Assembly (NCBI RefSeq): GCF_040718835.1
Contig: NZ_JBFEFG010000281.1
Coordinates: 1 to 64,000 of the forward strand
Source: Bremerella sp. JC817
Lineage (GTDB): Bacteria > Planctomycetota > Planctomycetia > Pirellulales > Pirellulaceae
Length of the DNA: 64,000 nucleotides
Direction: 5' to 3'
The notes beneath the pieces are model-generated. The model saw only the letters and a program-made list of their open reading frames with translations, was not told the DNA's origin and ran no database searches. The translations under genes were made by a program, and so were the position numbers. Shown in pieces: positions 8,484 to 17,194 of the stretch. Positions within the stretch are counted from its first letter, which is position 1. Every line of letters starts with the position of its first letter.

Positions 8484-9509
8484 ATGAAACGCCCTGCTTT
8501 TACTCTCGTGGAACTCTTAGTCGTCATTGCTATTATCGGTGTCCTCATCGCTTTGCTACTGCCAGCCGTACAGCAAGCTCGCGAAGCCGCTCGGCGTATG
8601 AGTTGCAGCAACAACTTGAAGCAACTCGGTCTGGCCTGCCACAACTACAACGATACCTTCAAAGTGTATCCTAACGCGTCGATCGATCAGGAATGCGGCA
8701 TTACTCGTGGCAACTACCAATCGGCGCCCTTCCCCGGTGGTGGCACATCGCAATGGTCTTGGGGAGCGACGCTTCTTCCTTTCATGGAGATGTCGGGCCT
8801 ATACGAGACCCTGCAACCTGGAAACAATCGTCTGGCCGATCTACTGGATGACCAGACCGCATTGGGCATCATGCAGCAGCACTACCCGCAATTCCGCTGC
8901 CCTTCCGATACGGCTCCTGATACGAATGAGAACCGCACGCTGATGAGCCGTAGCGGAAAAGAAGTCGCCACGTCCGTGTCGAACTATATCGCCGGCAATT
9001 GTTCGTTTGACTACAGTCTCTTTCGCGGAGATGTTGCGAGCAACGTCGATTGGCCGAATGGGGTTTTTAACTGGGGGCTATATGCCAATGGAGCGATGCC
9101 ATCGCACGGAAACAACCGGACTGCGGAAATGACCGATGGCCTGTCGAACTCTGCCTTATTCAGTGAGCGAACCTGGACGATGAATCATCCTGCATCCAGT
9201 ACGACGCTCATTCCCACCAACGCCGCAGTTCTATTTGGCAACAACGTGTCAACCGGCAGCTATGGCCTGCGAAGCCAATTGGCAGCCGTTATCTTCGGAG
9301 CCAGCTATGGAGTCAATGACCCGATCTACGGGAAATATGGCGGTGTCAGCAGCCAACATCCCGGTGGCGCGATGATGGCACTCTGCGATGGATCAATTCG
9401 TTTTATTCCCGAAACCATCGAACTGACCACGGGCGATCTGAACTTTACTAACAGTGCCTACGAGCAACTCGTGGGAGTCAATGATGGACAAGTACTGAGC
9501 GATTTTTAA
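8484..9509 (+). CDS. DUF1559 type II/IV pseudopilin-like protein
   Basis: The 341-residue protein begins with a prepilin-type signal and hydrophobic helix (MKRPAFTLVELLVVIAIIGV) and continues with QQAREAARRMSCSNNLKQLG, the standard DUF1559 N-terminal block. The C-terminus has the H-x9-DG motif (HPGGAMMALCDGSIRF). The cleavage site would be after Ala4 rather than the usual Gly. Planctomycetes carry many such proteins; they are thought to be exported and possibly assembled or surface-attached, but no defined function is established. A small lipoprotein gene follows 61 bp downstream, the normal pairing for this family. A sigma-54-like promoter precedes it. Confidence 0.93.
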   Translation: MKRPAFTLVELLVVIAIIGVLIALLLPAVQQAREAARRMSCSNNLKQLGLACHNYNDTFKVYPNASIDQECGITRGNYQSAPFPGGGTSQWSWGATLLPFMEMSGLYETLQPGNNRLADLLDDQTALGIMQQHYPQFRCPSDTAPDTNENRTLMSRSGKEVATSVSNYIAGNCSFDYSLFRGDVASNVDWPNGVFNWGLYANGAMPSHGNNRTAEMTDGLSNSALFSERTWTMNHPASSTTLIPTNAAVLFGNNVSTGSYGLRSQLAAVIFGASYGVNDPIYGKYGGVSSQHPGGAMMALCDGSIRFIPETIELTTGDLNFTNSAYEQLVGVNDGQVLSDF

Positions 9510-9570
9510 ATCCCCCGACGAGCAAGTGTAGTCGTCCGTTATCCACTGCCTTCCGCAAAACACAAGAACA

Positions 9571-10023
9571 ATGATATCAATTTGTTATTCAAACGTTCGG
9601 TTTGGTGTCCTGCTGCTAGGATTTCTTCTGGTAATCGGCGGGTGCTCGCAACCACCCGTAGAGTTGGGATATGTCTCTGGTTTCATCACGGTGGATGGTG
9701 AACCAATGGACAACGTAAACATCTCGTTTCGCCCTATGGATGGAGGTCGTCCTTCGTTTGGACTGACCGATTCGAAAGGTTACTACACGCTGTATCACAC
9801 CAGCAAGTTTCAAGGGGCAGAACTGGGAGAACACAAAGTTGAAATCGACCTAATGCCCAACTCCTCGTTCTATGCCAAGACGAAGTTGACACCCAAGATG
9901 GGGCCGCAGCTTGGCGATGGCTCAGGGGTCTCTTTAGGCAAAGAGATGTCGAAGAAGATGGTCGAGTCTGGCTCGCAGACCTACGATTTCGAACTTAGCC
10001 AGTCGCAGCTTCCTAAACCATAG
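9571..10023 (+). CDS. Carboxypeptidase-regulatory-like lipoprotein
   Basis: The 150-residue product has an N-terminal hydrophobic stretch ending in a lipobox (LVIGGCSQ), so lipidation on Cys at about residue 25 and envelope attachment are likely. The rest is one beta-sandwich with the pattern YVSGFITVDGEPMDNVNISF...GLTDSKGYYTL, typical of the carboxypeptidase regulatory-like fold. This family follows DUF1559 genes in planctomycetes and probably works with them at the cell surface; the precise role is not known. It is likely co-transcribed with the pseudopilin. Confidence 0.85.
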   Translation: MISICYSNVRFGVLLLGFLLVIGGCSQPPVELGYVSGFITVDGEPMDNVNISFRPMDGGRPSFGLTDSKGYYTLYHTSKFQGAELGEHKVEIDLMPNSSFYAKTKLTPKMGPQLGDGSGVSLGKEMSKKMVESGSQTYDFELSQSQLPKP

Positions 10024-10195
10024 TCTTGGAACGTGATCGTCAACTTCTAGTTAACTTCAGCTCGCCGCTACGATCCGATCCGCGGTGAGCCCCAGGCTCG
10101 GATAGTTTTTCAATCTTGGTTCCAGCCGCAACCGGGCTTCGATAGTGGGAGCCTGTGCGTGCCAAGTATGCCTCGCGTTCGCTGAAAGTCTATTT

Positions 10196-11710
10196 ATGTT
10201 TCGGTTTTACCAATCCATCTGCCTGTCGCTCACCCTACTGTTGGCTGCTAATGCTCCTTGCTTGTCCGGCGAAGAATCGGATTCGGCTATCCACTGGCGG
10301 ACCGACTTTGCCACCGCCCAAGAGGAAGCAAAACAGAACAGCAAGGCAATTCTTTTGTTTTTTACGGGATCCGACTGGTGCGTTTACTGCAAGAAACTGG
10401 AACAGGCTGCTTTCCACGACGAGACATTCATTCAATCGATCGAGGCAAGTTTCATTCCAGTTATGCTCGACTTTCCCACCGGATTTGAACTGGAAGAAAA
10501 GCTCACCCAGCAAAACGAGCAACTGCGGGATCGGTACGGAATCCAAACCTATCCGACGTTGCTTTTCACAGACGCCGATGGCCGGGTCTTCGGTTTGAAG
10601 CTTGGGTTCAATGGAGAGAAGGAAGAGTTGTTGGCGAACCTTGAGCAGATGGATTCCGCCGGTCAAATACTGAGCAAAATCGCTCAGGGTGGTGGTCCCG
10701 ACAACGTGGAAGATCCGCAACTGCTGGCTGACTTTCTGGGGCAACTCTCCCGAAGCGTCGTGGGTCAACATTGGCAGGACGTCCTGGAGAAAGCAATTGA
10801 ATTGTCCGCTTCGTCCAACCCAGACTTGCATCAGAAGCTGGAGCAAGAGAAAGATGCAATTGCCAAACAGGTTGCCGTCGACGCCACAAGCAAGAAGATC
10901 CAGGAGATGTTCAGGTCGGGAACCTCTGCGGAAGAGCAAGTGAAGATCCTTGAGACAATGTTGCCGGCAGCCGAGCAGAATGACGAGATGAAAAAGCTCG
11001 TCTATCTGCAATACAGCGCTATGCTCTCGCATAGTGGGCAACACGAAAAGTCGCTCGCCTGGGCCAAGAAGGTGGCCGATGCTCCCTGGGCTGGCCGGCG
11101 AGAGAGATTTCTGGCATTCGACTTTCAAGTAAAGCAGTATTTTCGTCTGGGCCAATTGGATGAAGGCATGCAACTGATTCCACACATGTGGGATGAGTAT
11201 CCTGGAAAGCCTTCCTCGCCCAAAGAAGTCTGGATTGCGGAAACCGCTACCCAGGAGTTATTCTTCGCGGGTAAGCATGACAAGTGCCTAGACCAGGTTG
11301 AACTACTTCTGCGGAAAGCGGAGCCTGGCAGCTCTGAACAAGCCAAAGCGTACCTATTTGGTAGTCGCAGTTTGGCTGCCCTGGGAACCAATTTTCCCCT
11401 GCGGGCCGCTTATCTGGAAAAGCTTGCACCCAGTCAACGATCCAACATTGATAGGGCCTTCACCTGGGCCGAAGCCGCTGTTTGTTATCGAATAGGCGGT
11501 AACGAAGAGAAATCGCGTCAGCTGATCGAGTCGATCGACGAAGACCTCCTGGCCAATGCTGACCAGACGCAACAAGCGAAATGGAAACGTGCTCAGAAAG
11601 CGGCTCTCGGAACGCCAATCGACGCCGTGCGATACTTGATGACGCTGCCCGGTGCCCCTAAGCAGAAGTTAGGAGCTCGGATTGAACAGCTGAAGTCTGG
11701 CTCAAGTTGA
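10196..11710 (+). CDS. Exported thioredoxin-family protein with helical C-terminal extension
   Basis: The start is placed at ATG 10196 because it gives a standard signal peptide (MFRFYQSICLSLTLLLAANA); an upstream GTG at 10145 would add 17 unlikely residues. The mature N-terminal domain (about residues 30-155) is thioredoxin-like, with the redox motif WCVYCKK and the cis-proline loop YGIQTYPTLLF. The remaining 350 residues are alpha-helical, with a repeat-like look suggestive of TPR or similar scaffolding. It is probably a periplasmic disulfide oxidoreductase or a binding protein built on that fold. It is on the same strand as the preceding pair but separated by 170 bp, so it may have its own promoter. 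Confidence 0.87.
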   Translation: MFRFYQSICLSLTLLLAANAPCLSGEESDSAIHWRTDFATAQEEAKQNSKAILLFFTGSDWCVYCKKLEQAAFHDETFIQSIEASFIPVMLDFPTGFELEEKLTQQNEQLRDRYGIQTYPTLLFTDADGRVFGLKLGFNGEKEELLANLEQMDSAGQILSKIAQGGGPDNVEDPQLLADFLGQLSRSVVGQHWQDVLEKAIELSASSNPDLHQKLEQEKDAIAKQVAVDATSKKIQEMFRSGTSAEEQVKILETMLPAAEQNDEMKKLVYLQYSAMLSHSGQHEKSLAWAKKVADAPWAGRRERFLAFDFQVKQYFRLGQLDEGMQLIPHMWDEYPGKPSSPKEVWIAETATQELFFAGKHDKCLDQVELLLRKAEPGSSEQAKAYLFGSRSLAALGTNFPLRAAYLEKLAPSQRSNIDRAFTWAEAAVCYRIGGNEEKSRQLIESIDEDLLANADQTQQAKWKRAQKAALGTPIDAVRYLMTLPGAPKQKLGARIEQLKSGSS

Positions 11711-12471
11711 ACGAATGATGAAAACAATCAGGTGAACCTGGGTTCCGTCCATTTGTCAATCTAGCTTGTTCGCGTGCTATGTTGTAGAGATTGTTTTCAA
11801 TTCCCTAAGAGTGTCTTCTCGCCTAAAGCAATAATCATTTCGCAGACATGTTCTCTTGTCCGCGGTCCTATTTTCCGATTGAGTTGAGATCCACAAGGTT
11901 TCTTCAGTTTGCTGGGCGAAAGCAGGAACTTCTGTCGTTTGATGATTGTGTCAATCTCATGAACAATCTTTCCAAGCTTCGCGCCGAACTTAGCGAGTCA
12001 GTTTCTATCATGAGCGGTCGGCTCCTGATCCGCTTGGCCAATCTGGACCGGGTATTTCATTTTTGGTTTTCAAGATTTGACCTACCGTCCCGTACCAATA
12101 CATTGAGTGCTGGAAGACTTCCCTAGAGGCCCGAGTCGAGCCATATTTCGAATCCCCCTTCTTGCCCTAGGAAGAACCATCATGCGTCGGCAACGGCTAC
12201 GGATAATGCGACGTGAACACAAGCAGCTTATACACAGGTTTGCGTCTGCCTCACTCTAAAGAGCCCAACACCCTATTAACCCGGCGGTAGTGTCTCTGCA
12301 AAATTGGTGAGACAAAGGCCAAATTCAGCCTCTGAGTGCTCATGTTCAGAACTGCCGGGTTATGTCTCTCTTAGACAGAGACAACCACGTAAAGAAAACG
12401 CGTCCACGCAACTCGTTGCGTGTTCACGGGATAAAACGACGAACTTCCATCCCTGCCTCAGCGAAGGCACG
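11711..12471. other. Non-coding stretch with several palindromes
   Basis: No convincing gene in about 760 bp; a 92-codon frame at 11848-12126 lacks any recognisable feature. The right half holds inverted repeats: AACCCGGC at 12278-12285 paired with GCCGGGTT at 12354-12361, TGTCTC/GAGACA at 12291-12314, TGTCTCT/AGAGACA at 12363-12383, and CACGCAAC/GTTGCGTG at 12405-12422. Together they could fold as a structured RNA or be the remains of a small repeat element beside the tRNA gene. Confidence 0.45.
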
Positions 12472-12588
<117 letters not shown>

Positions 12589-12884
12589 TCAATGAGTACA
12601 CACGAGTCAGGTACTCGTTCGTTGAGTTGTTGAATTTTAGGTAAAGGGCATTCTTTGTCCAGGGGGCCTACGGGTCTTTTTGGTCGAGAATCGATTTACT
12701 GCGGCACTTCTCTGGCTTTCACTCTGGAATTTCTGGCACAATCGTTAATTCCGGTCCCTTCAGTCATGTGTTGCTGGTCGTTAAGGGATATCATTGCTTT
12801 GGCGCCGCCGAATTCGGCACCTAGATTCTCCTAAGCGCTACGATTGCAAAGGATTGCGGATTTTTTTAGGGAGTTCACGAGTAC

Positions 12885-15032
12885 GTGACCGGAGATGATC
12901 AAGCTTCGCCAGGGGGTTCGCAGGACGATGCGAACTCGCGCGAAGGCAAAGGGCCGGCCAACGATGGCCCCAAGAAGGCACCGATTTCATTCGGCGGTAC
13001 TCCTGCGAGCGCAGATGCATGGAATGTGGTTCCGACGTCCACTGCCCCGTCGGCCAACCCGCATGCTCAGCCGCTGAAGATGCCGCCGGCGAAGAAGGCG
13101 GACAAGGCACCTCTTTCTCCCACGACGCCACCTCCAGCTCAGTCGTCGCCAGAACCAAGTCCTTCCCAACCTTCCGCACCGGAACCTCCCAGCGCGAAGC
13201 AGGCACCTCAACCGGTCGAAGAATCCAAGCAGCCCACTAAGCCTGAACCGGCGGCCCGGAAGCCGGCAAAAGAAAAGCCAAAGTCGAAGAAAGCTGCTCC
13301 TCAGGAACAACCTTCGGCCGAAAAGACCGTCAAGCCGCCCCCCTCGCCTCCGCCGAAGCGAGAGAAAAAGCCCGCCACAACCAAGTCGCAGGCCGAGAAG
13401 CCCAAGCCCGCCCAGCCGAACGAGAAGCCATCGACAACGTCCGCTGCCCAACAGGTCGAGCCACCGAAACAGAATCCCCCTAAGCGACCTTCCGCGGCGC
13501 CCGATTCCAGCGATATTCCCCCGAAAACGAAGCGACGCCATCCTGATATTCCGATCGTCGAAAAACAGGACCCACCTCCTTCCTTGGTCGATGCTGAGAA
13601 AGAAGAGGAGGCCTTAGTCGAAAAAGTTCGCGGGATCGCAATTCATCAAACGCCTGCTTGGCTGGTCAGCTTGATCATTCACTTCGCGGCGGTGATCTTG
13701 CTCGCCTTGTTCACAGTCGTCTCGTATCAGAACGAGCCGATGACCGTTGAAGCGACCTATTCCGAGCAACTGGGCGAACAGCTCGAGTTCGAGATCATGG
13801 TGCTCGATACACAGGAATTCGAAATCGATGCCAACTCCGGCGCTCTCGAGAGTCTGACCAATTCGCAAGAGCTTCCGATTCCTCGGTCGTTGACACAGAT
13901 CGATTTAATCGGAACCGAAGCAGCTCGGCTCGAAGAACAGGAAACTCCAGGCGTCGATCTTCAAGCACGTGGCGAAGGGGCGACCCGCCGGGCCATGCTC
14001 AAGGCCTATGGTGGTAACGCAACCACCGAACAGGCCGTCGCTGCCGCACTCGAGTGGCTGAAGCGAAACCAGATGAAAGATGGTTCGTGGAGCCTCAAAG
14101 GAGATTACACAGATGGATCAGGCGTCGAGAATACCATCTCGGCAACCGCGATGGCGCTGCTTGCCTTTCAGGGAGCTGGCCATACCGATCGCAGTGGTAC
14201 CCATGCCAAGACGGTGGCAAAAGGTTGGAACTACCTTTTGCGTCAACTGGATGCCGACGGAAGCTTCATAGAACGAGCTGCCATCCCGAATCAGCATCGC
14301 CCTTACACCCAAGCCCAGGCCACCATCGCACTGTGCGAGCTTTATGCGATGACCGGGGATGAAGAGCTTCGCCCGAAAGCACAAGCGGCGATCGACTTTG
14401 CGATTGAATGGCAGGCCCCGGAAGGTGGCTGGCGGTATCAACCGCAAGTTGAATCAGATCTTTCGGTGACTGGCTGGTTCCTGATGGCACTGCAAAGTGC
14501 ACGGATGGGCAACCTGGATGTTCCCGACAAGGTTTTCGCGAACGTCGATGGCTTCCTGGAAACCGTGGCGACAAAGCCCGAGTCCGAGCAATCGTTCGCA
14601 GTAGGAAGCCGCTATCAATATCGAGACTCTCGCGCTGAAAAAGCGACGCCCACGATGACGGCAGAGGGCTTGCTTTGCCGGCAATACCTCGGTTGGAACC
14701 AGAACGACCCACGACTTGTCGCTGGGATGGGCTACCTGCTCGACAATCCCATCAACTGGAACGAGCCCAACGTCTATTACTGGTATTACGCCACCCAGGT
14801 CGCCCATCACATGGAAGGTGATGCCTGGCGGAACTGGAACAAAGACATGCGTCAGATCATCCCTGAGAATCAGGTTCAAGGGGGACGCGAGAAAGGAAGC
14901 TGGAGTCCAGCACGTGATGACAACGGGGTGAAAGCAGGCCGTTTGTTCATGACCTGTTTGTGCACGTACATGTTGGAAGTCTATTACCGCCACTTGCCTC
15001 TCTACAGCAAGCATCAATTGATCGGCGGTTGA
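12885..15032 (+). CDS. Proline-rich membrane protein with prenyltransferase/squalene-cyclase-like toroid domain
   Basis: The 715-residue protein starts at GTG 12885 (an AGGGAG lies 11-17 nt upstream). Residues 1-250 are low-complexity, rich in Pro, Lys, Ala and Ser. One membrane helix follows at about 258-282 (PAWLVSLIIHFAAVILLALF). From about residue 365 the sequence has alpha/alpha-toroid repeats with the QW-like pattern seen in squalene-hopene cyclase and prenyltransferase families (AALEWLKRNQMKDGSWSLKG, AIDFAIEWQAPEGGWRYQP). Planctomycetes have many such exported 'terpene cyclase-like' proteins that lack proven cyclase activity; the catalytic DxDD motif is not visible here, so a structural or binding role is more likely. 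A hairpin terminator separates it from the convergent small gene. Confidence 0.8.
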   Translation: MTGDDQASPGGSQDDANSREGKGPANDGPKKAPISFGGTPASADAWNVVPTSTAPSANPHAQPLKMPPAKKADKAPLSPTTPPPAQSSPEPSPSQPSAPEPPSAKQAPQPVEESKQPTKPEPAARKPAKEKPKSKKAAPQEQPSAEKTVKPPPSPPPKREKKPATTKSQAEKPKPAQPNEKPSTTSAAQQVEPPKQNPPKRPSAAPDSSDIPPKTKRRHPDIPIVEKQDPPPSLVDAEKEEEALVEKVRGIAIHQTPAWLVSLIIHFAAVILLALFTVVSYQNEPMTVEATYSEQLGEQLEFEIMVLDTQEFEIDANSGALESLTNSQELPIPRSLTQIDLIGTEAARLEEQETPGVDLQARGEGATRRAMLKAYGGNATTEQAVAAALEWLKRNQMKDGSWSLKGDYTDGSGVENTISATAMALLAFQGAGHTDRSGTHAKTVAKGWNYLLRQLDADGSFIERAAIPNQHRPYTQAQATIALCELYAMTGDEELRPKAQAAIDFAIEWQAPEGGWRYQPQVESDLSVTGWFLMALQSARMGNLDVPDKVFANVDGFLETVATKPESEQSFAVGSRYQYRDSRAEKATPTMTAEGLLCRQYLGWNQNDPRLVAGMGYLLDNPINWNEPNVYYWYYATQVAHHMEGDAWRNWNKDMRQIIPENQVQGGREKGSWSPARDDNGVKAGRLFMTCLCTYMLEVYYRHLPLYSKHQLIGG

Positions 15033-15060
15033 CCATCGAGATGATGGTCAAGAAAAAGAG

Positions 15061-15102
15061 AACGCCCGGGCCTTCCTGCCGGTGCAGGCAAGCCCGAGCG
15101 TT
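15061..15102. terminator. Bidirectional hairpin terminator between convergent genes
   Basis: AACGCCCGGGC and GCCCGAGCGTT pair with one mismatch, extended by CTGC/GCAG around a CGGT loop. On the minus strand it is followed by a T-rich tail (TTCTCTTTTTCTTG), so it best serves the gene at 15122-15310. Confidence 0.7.
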
Positions 15103-15121
15103 ACTCTCTCGTTGGAATTTC

Positions 15122-15310
15122 TTACTTCCGCAGAATAATCCAGACCGCGTGGATGATACCGGGGACGTAACCAAACAACGTCAACAGAATATTCAGCCAG
15201 AAGTGCAGACCAATACCGACCTCGAAGAACACACCTACCGGTGGCAGGATGATGGACAAGAGGATTCGCAGGACGTCAGCAGTTCCTTCGTTTTTAGCGA
15301 CCGTGGTCAT
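15122..15310 (-). CDS. PMP3/YqaE-family small membrane protein
   Basis: The 62-residue protein contains the family hallmark: two membrane helices separated by a short loop, with ILLSIILPPVGVFFEVG and the conserved INILLTLFGYVPGIIHAVW-like segment (here LNILLTLFGYVPGIIHAVW). PMP3/YqaE proteins are small inner-membrane peptides induced by cold, salt or envelope stress and thought to affect membrane potential. It lies 65 bp downstream of the DUF2383 gene on the same strand and probably shares its transcript, which has a sigma-54-like promoter. Confidence 0.93.
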   Translation of the reverse strand: MTTVAKNEGTADVLRILLSIILPPVGVFFEVGIGLHFWLNILLTLFGYVPGIIHAVWIILRK

Positions 15311-15375
15311 TGCTATTGCTCCTAAAATGCAAGTGATATTTCAAACCGAGATCAAAGGGATCGGGTGTTACCCGA

Positions 15376-15846
15376 TTAATTGGCACGTCGATGAGCATCA
15401 CGGATCGCACGTACGCGATCGTGAGCGACTCGAACGCCGCCATATTGTCGATGAAGAATATCGCTGACCGCCGAGCCAGGGTCACGGGTCAGGATCTCCT
15501 CGTATTTCTTTTGAATCTTGTCTTCCGCACTCTCTGCTTCGTCGAGCATGGCGGTCGTCCCGGCACCGAGCGTTGATCGAAGACTGATTAAGATTCGATG
15601 ACAAGCCGCGGCGAACGTACCAGTCTCATTTGGCTTCGCCTGATTGCTGTTAAGCAGGGCTTCCAACTCGGCAACGTTACGATTGCGTTCACTGGCGAGC
15701 TCGCGAAACATAATGGCAACCGAAGCATTTGTCGTGCCATCGGCGAGTTCCTGAAACGTATCGCGACTATCGACATTGATGTGGATCAATTCTTGAAGGC
15801 TTGCGAGCGTGGCGTCCGAGAGCTTCGTTTTCGTTTCGAGAGTCAT
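15376..15846 (-). CDS. DUF2383 / PA2169-family four-helix bundle protein
   Basis: The 156-residue protein is all-helical, with SLQELIHINVDSRDTFQELA and FRELASERNRNVAELEALL matching the ferritin-like PA2169/DUF2383 family; a second helical pair follows (MLDEAESAEDKIQKKYEEIL). Members are stress-associated and of unknown activity; the metal-binding pattern of true ferritins is not clearly present. It is followed by PMP3 on the same strand. A divergent-looking upstream region of about 300 bp carries a -24/-12 type promoter at 15939-15955. Confidence 0.87.
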   Translation of the reverse strand: MTLETKTKLSDATLASLQELIHINVDSRDTFQELADGTTNASVAIMFRELASERNRNVAELEALLNSNQAKPNETGTFAAACHRILISLRSTLGAGTTAMLDEAESAEDKIQKKYEEILTRDPGSAVSDILHRQYGGVRVAHDRVRAIRDAHRRAN

Positions 15847-15938
15847 TGGTTTCCTCCACCACTGGGCTTGAGTTATTTCCCGCTATTCGACGGTCCCTCA
15901 AGCTTCTTGGGCTTCTTGGGATGTTGCTAACTAAATAA

Positions 15939-15955
15939 CGCAAGCGGCATGCCAC
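15939..15955 (-). promoter_or_regulatory. Candidate sigma-54 promoter for the DUF2383-PMP3 unit
   Basis: The minus strand reads GTGGCATGCCGCTTGCG: GG and GC are 12 bp apart start to start, with TGGCA and TTGC boxes. It lies about 95 bp upstream of the DUF2383 start and faces it. Confidence 0.55.
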
Positions 15956-16063
15956 AGCGTAAAGTTCTCAATATTGAAGCATTCTGGACGAAGTGGTTGG
16001 CTTCTAAGCGATCGACCAGCGCTTTCGAAACTCACCTCTTTGGCGAGTGATCCATTGCCATCA

Positions 16064-16105
16064 AGAAACAACAAAGGCCTGCCTCGAGTAATCAAGGCAA
16101 GCCTT
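16064..16105 (-). terminator. Terminator downstream of 16155-16481
   Basis: AAGGCCTGCCT (16074-16084) pairs with AGGCAAGCCTT (16095-16105) with one mismatch; on the minus strand a T-rich tail (TTTGTTGTTT) follows. Confidence 0.6.
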
Positions 16106-16154
16106 CGCTTGAAACCTGGTCCCCACGATCCTAGATGGATCATGTCAGGAGTAA

Positions 16155-16481
16155 TTATTCCGGCGAACCCGTTTCAGGTTCGGCGGTTCGATCAGGGTTG
16201 GGGACTGGGGTGATTGTGTCCGAATTGTCGTCTGGCGTTACTTCTTCAACACCCTCTTCGATCGATTCGGCTGACTTGTTAATAAACTCTTCGGTCGCTT
16301 TCACTGCCTTGTCGGTATCTTCCTTGAGCTCTGTCTTGTTGATCTCAATGGTGCTCTTGTCAGGAGAGTCGCTCATCTCGACCCAGCCCATGCTCAGACC
16401 AATACCAGCAAACAGCAGAACCAGAACAGCGATCGTGGCGAGGAGACCAGCGACGGCCCCACCTTTTCGTGAATTTTTCAT
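16155..16481 (-). CDS. Small membrane-anchored hypothetical protein
   Basis: The 108-residue product has one N-terminal membrane helix (about residues 9-31, AVAGLLATIAVLVLLFAG) and an acidic, Thr/Glu-rich, probably disordered tail. No family is recognised. Its placement among PMP3, DUF2383, DUF3309 and DUF1328 genes, and a sigma-54-like promoter at 16567-16583, suggest it belongs to the same stress or envelope response. A hairpin terminator follows. Confidence 0.72.
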   Translation of the reverse strand: MKNSRKGGAVAGLLATIAVLVLLFAGIGLSMGWVEMSDSPDKSTIEINKTELKEDTDKAVKATEEFINKSAESIEEGVEEVTPDDNSDTITPVPNPDRTAEPETGSPE

Positions 16482-16566
16482 CGTTACATTCCTTCTTTAG
16501 CGGTTGATAGTGCGTCGATCGAAACCAGTTTGGCCGAGGGCGACGCGGTGTCTCGCAAGGTGGTAA

Positions 16567-16583
16567 TGCAGGTGGTATGCCAA
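16567..16583 (-). promoter_or_regulatory. Candidate sigma-54 promoter for the gene at 16155-16481
   Basis: The minus strand reads TTGGCATACCACCTGCA: TTGGCA and TGC boxes with GG and GC 12 bp apart start to start. It lies about 86 bp upstream of the start codon. Confidence 0.5.
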
Positions 16584-16768
16584 ACGCGATCTTTCGCCGA
16601 CTTTCCCTTGCGTATTCGGGTTACGGCGAGGTTTACCCACCAGCGGGTCGAAGGCAGGTCACCTTGACCGTATTTCGCTCATCCCGTCAGGACTGGGTTG
16701 GGCTCAAAGCTCTCAATTCGCCCCGTTATGGGTGGTGGCGTTACGGGATACCGAGCTCCACTTCAGCT

Positions 16769-16785
16769 CCGGCACGCAAGTTGCT
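16769..16785 (+). promoter_or_regulatory. Candidate sigma-54 promoter for the DUF3309 gene
   Basis: CCGGCACGCAAGTTGCT matches the -24/-12 consensus (TGGCACG-N4-TTGCW) at every position but one and has the exact spacing. It lies 72 bp before the ATG. This is the strongest of the six sigma-54-like sites in the window. Confidence 0.65.
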
Positions 16786-16856
16786 GACTTGACGTAATGC
16801 TAATTCAGCAACCAACAACTTGAGCCAATACCGCTAAAGGCGGAGGAGATGAAAAG

Positions 16857-17012
16857 ATGGGTATCTTAGAATTACTGCTACTGATCGTGCTGATCATGGT
16901 GCTGCTGGGTGCCCTTCCCGCCTGGCCCCATAGCCGTTCGTGGGGCTACGCCCCGAGTGGTGGCGTTGCGACAATCCTTGTGATCGTGCTGCTATTAATT
17001 CTGCTGTTCTGA
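16857..17012 (+). CDS. DUF3309-family small hydrophobic protein
   Basis: The 51-residue protein reads MGILELLLLIVLIMVLLGAL, then PAWPHSRSWGYAPSGG, then a second hydrophobic segment ending LLLILLF. 'LGALPxWPHSxxWGYxPSGG' is the DUF3309 signature. Two membrane helices are joined by a Pro/Trp/Gly loop. A strong ribosome binding site (GGAGGAG, 16842-16848) precedes the ATG by 8 nt. The function is unknown; in other bacteria such genes occur among stress-induced membrane peptides, in line with its neighbours here. Confidence 0.9.
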   Translation: MGILELLLLIVLIMVLLGALPAWPHSRSWGYAPSGGVATILVIVLLLILLF

Positions 17013-17030
17013 TCGCCCCAAACTCGCGAG

Positions 17031-17068
17031 ACCACGCAGCCTGGTTTTCTTGGGTGCGTGGTTTCATT
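17031..17068 (+). terminator. Hairpin downstream of DUF3309
   Basis: CCACGCA (17032-17038) pairs with TGCGTGG (17055-17061), followed by TTTCATTT. The T tract is weak. Confidence 0.5.
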
Positions 17069-17194
17069 TCAGCGCGAAAATGGTAAGGTCATTCGGCTAA
17101 GGATGATGTGATTTCGTGGTCTCCCTGAAACCGATCGCGAGTCGCAGGCTAATCACCATCATGTGATGCAATAAGAGATAGGCAAACCTCGCTG

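Noticed and set aside
10235-11185. 316-codon minus-strand frame
   Set aside because: Antisense of the thioredoxin-like gene; Leu and Cys-rich with no family.
11848-12126. 92-codon plus-strand frame
   Set aside because: Composition and lack of a ribosome binding site do not support a gene.
12278-12422. Possible CRISPR repeats
   Set aside because: The palindromes differ from each other and there is no regular repeat-spacer spacing or cas gene.
12987-13541. 184-codon Arg/Leu/Gly-rich minus-strand frame
   Set aside because: Complement of the Pro/Lys/Ala low-complexity part of the toroid protein; composition is an artefact.
15380-15396. TTGGCACG that looks like a sigma-54 -24 box
   Set aside because: There is no GC at the -12 position and no gene downstream on the plus strand; it lies in the end of the DUF2383 gene.
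16577-16792. 71-codon plus-strand frame
   Set aside because: It overlaps two sigma-54-like promoters and has no protein-like features.
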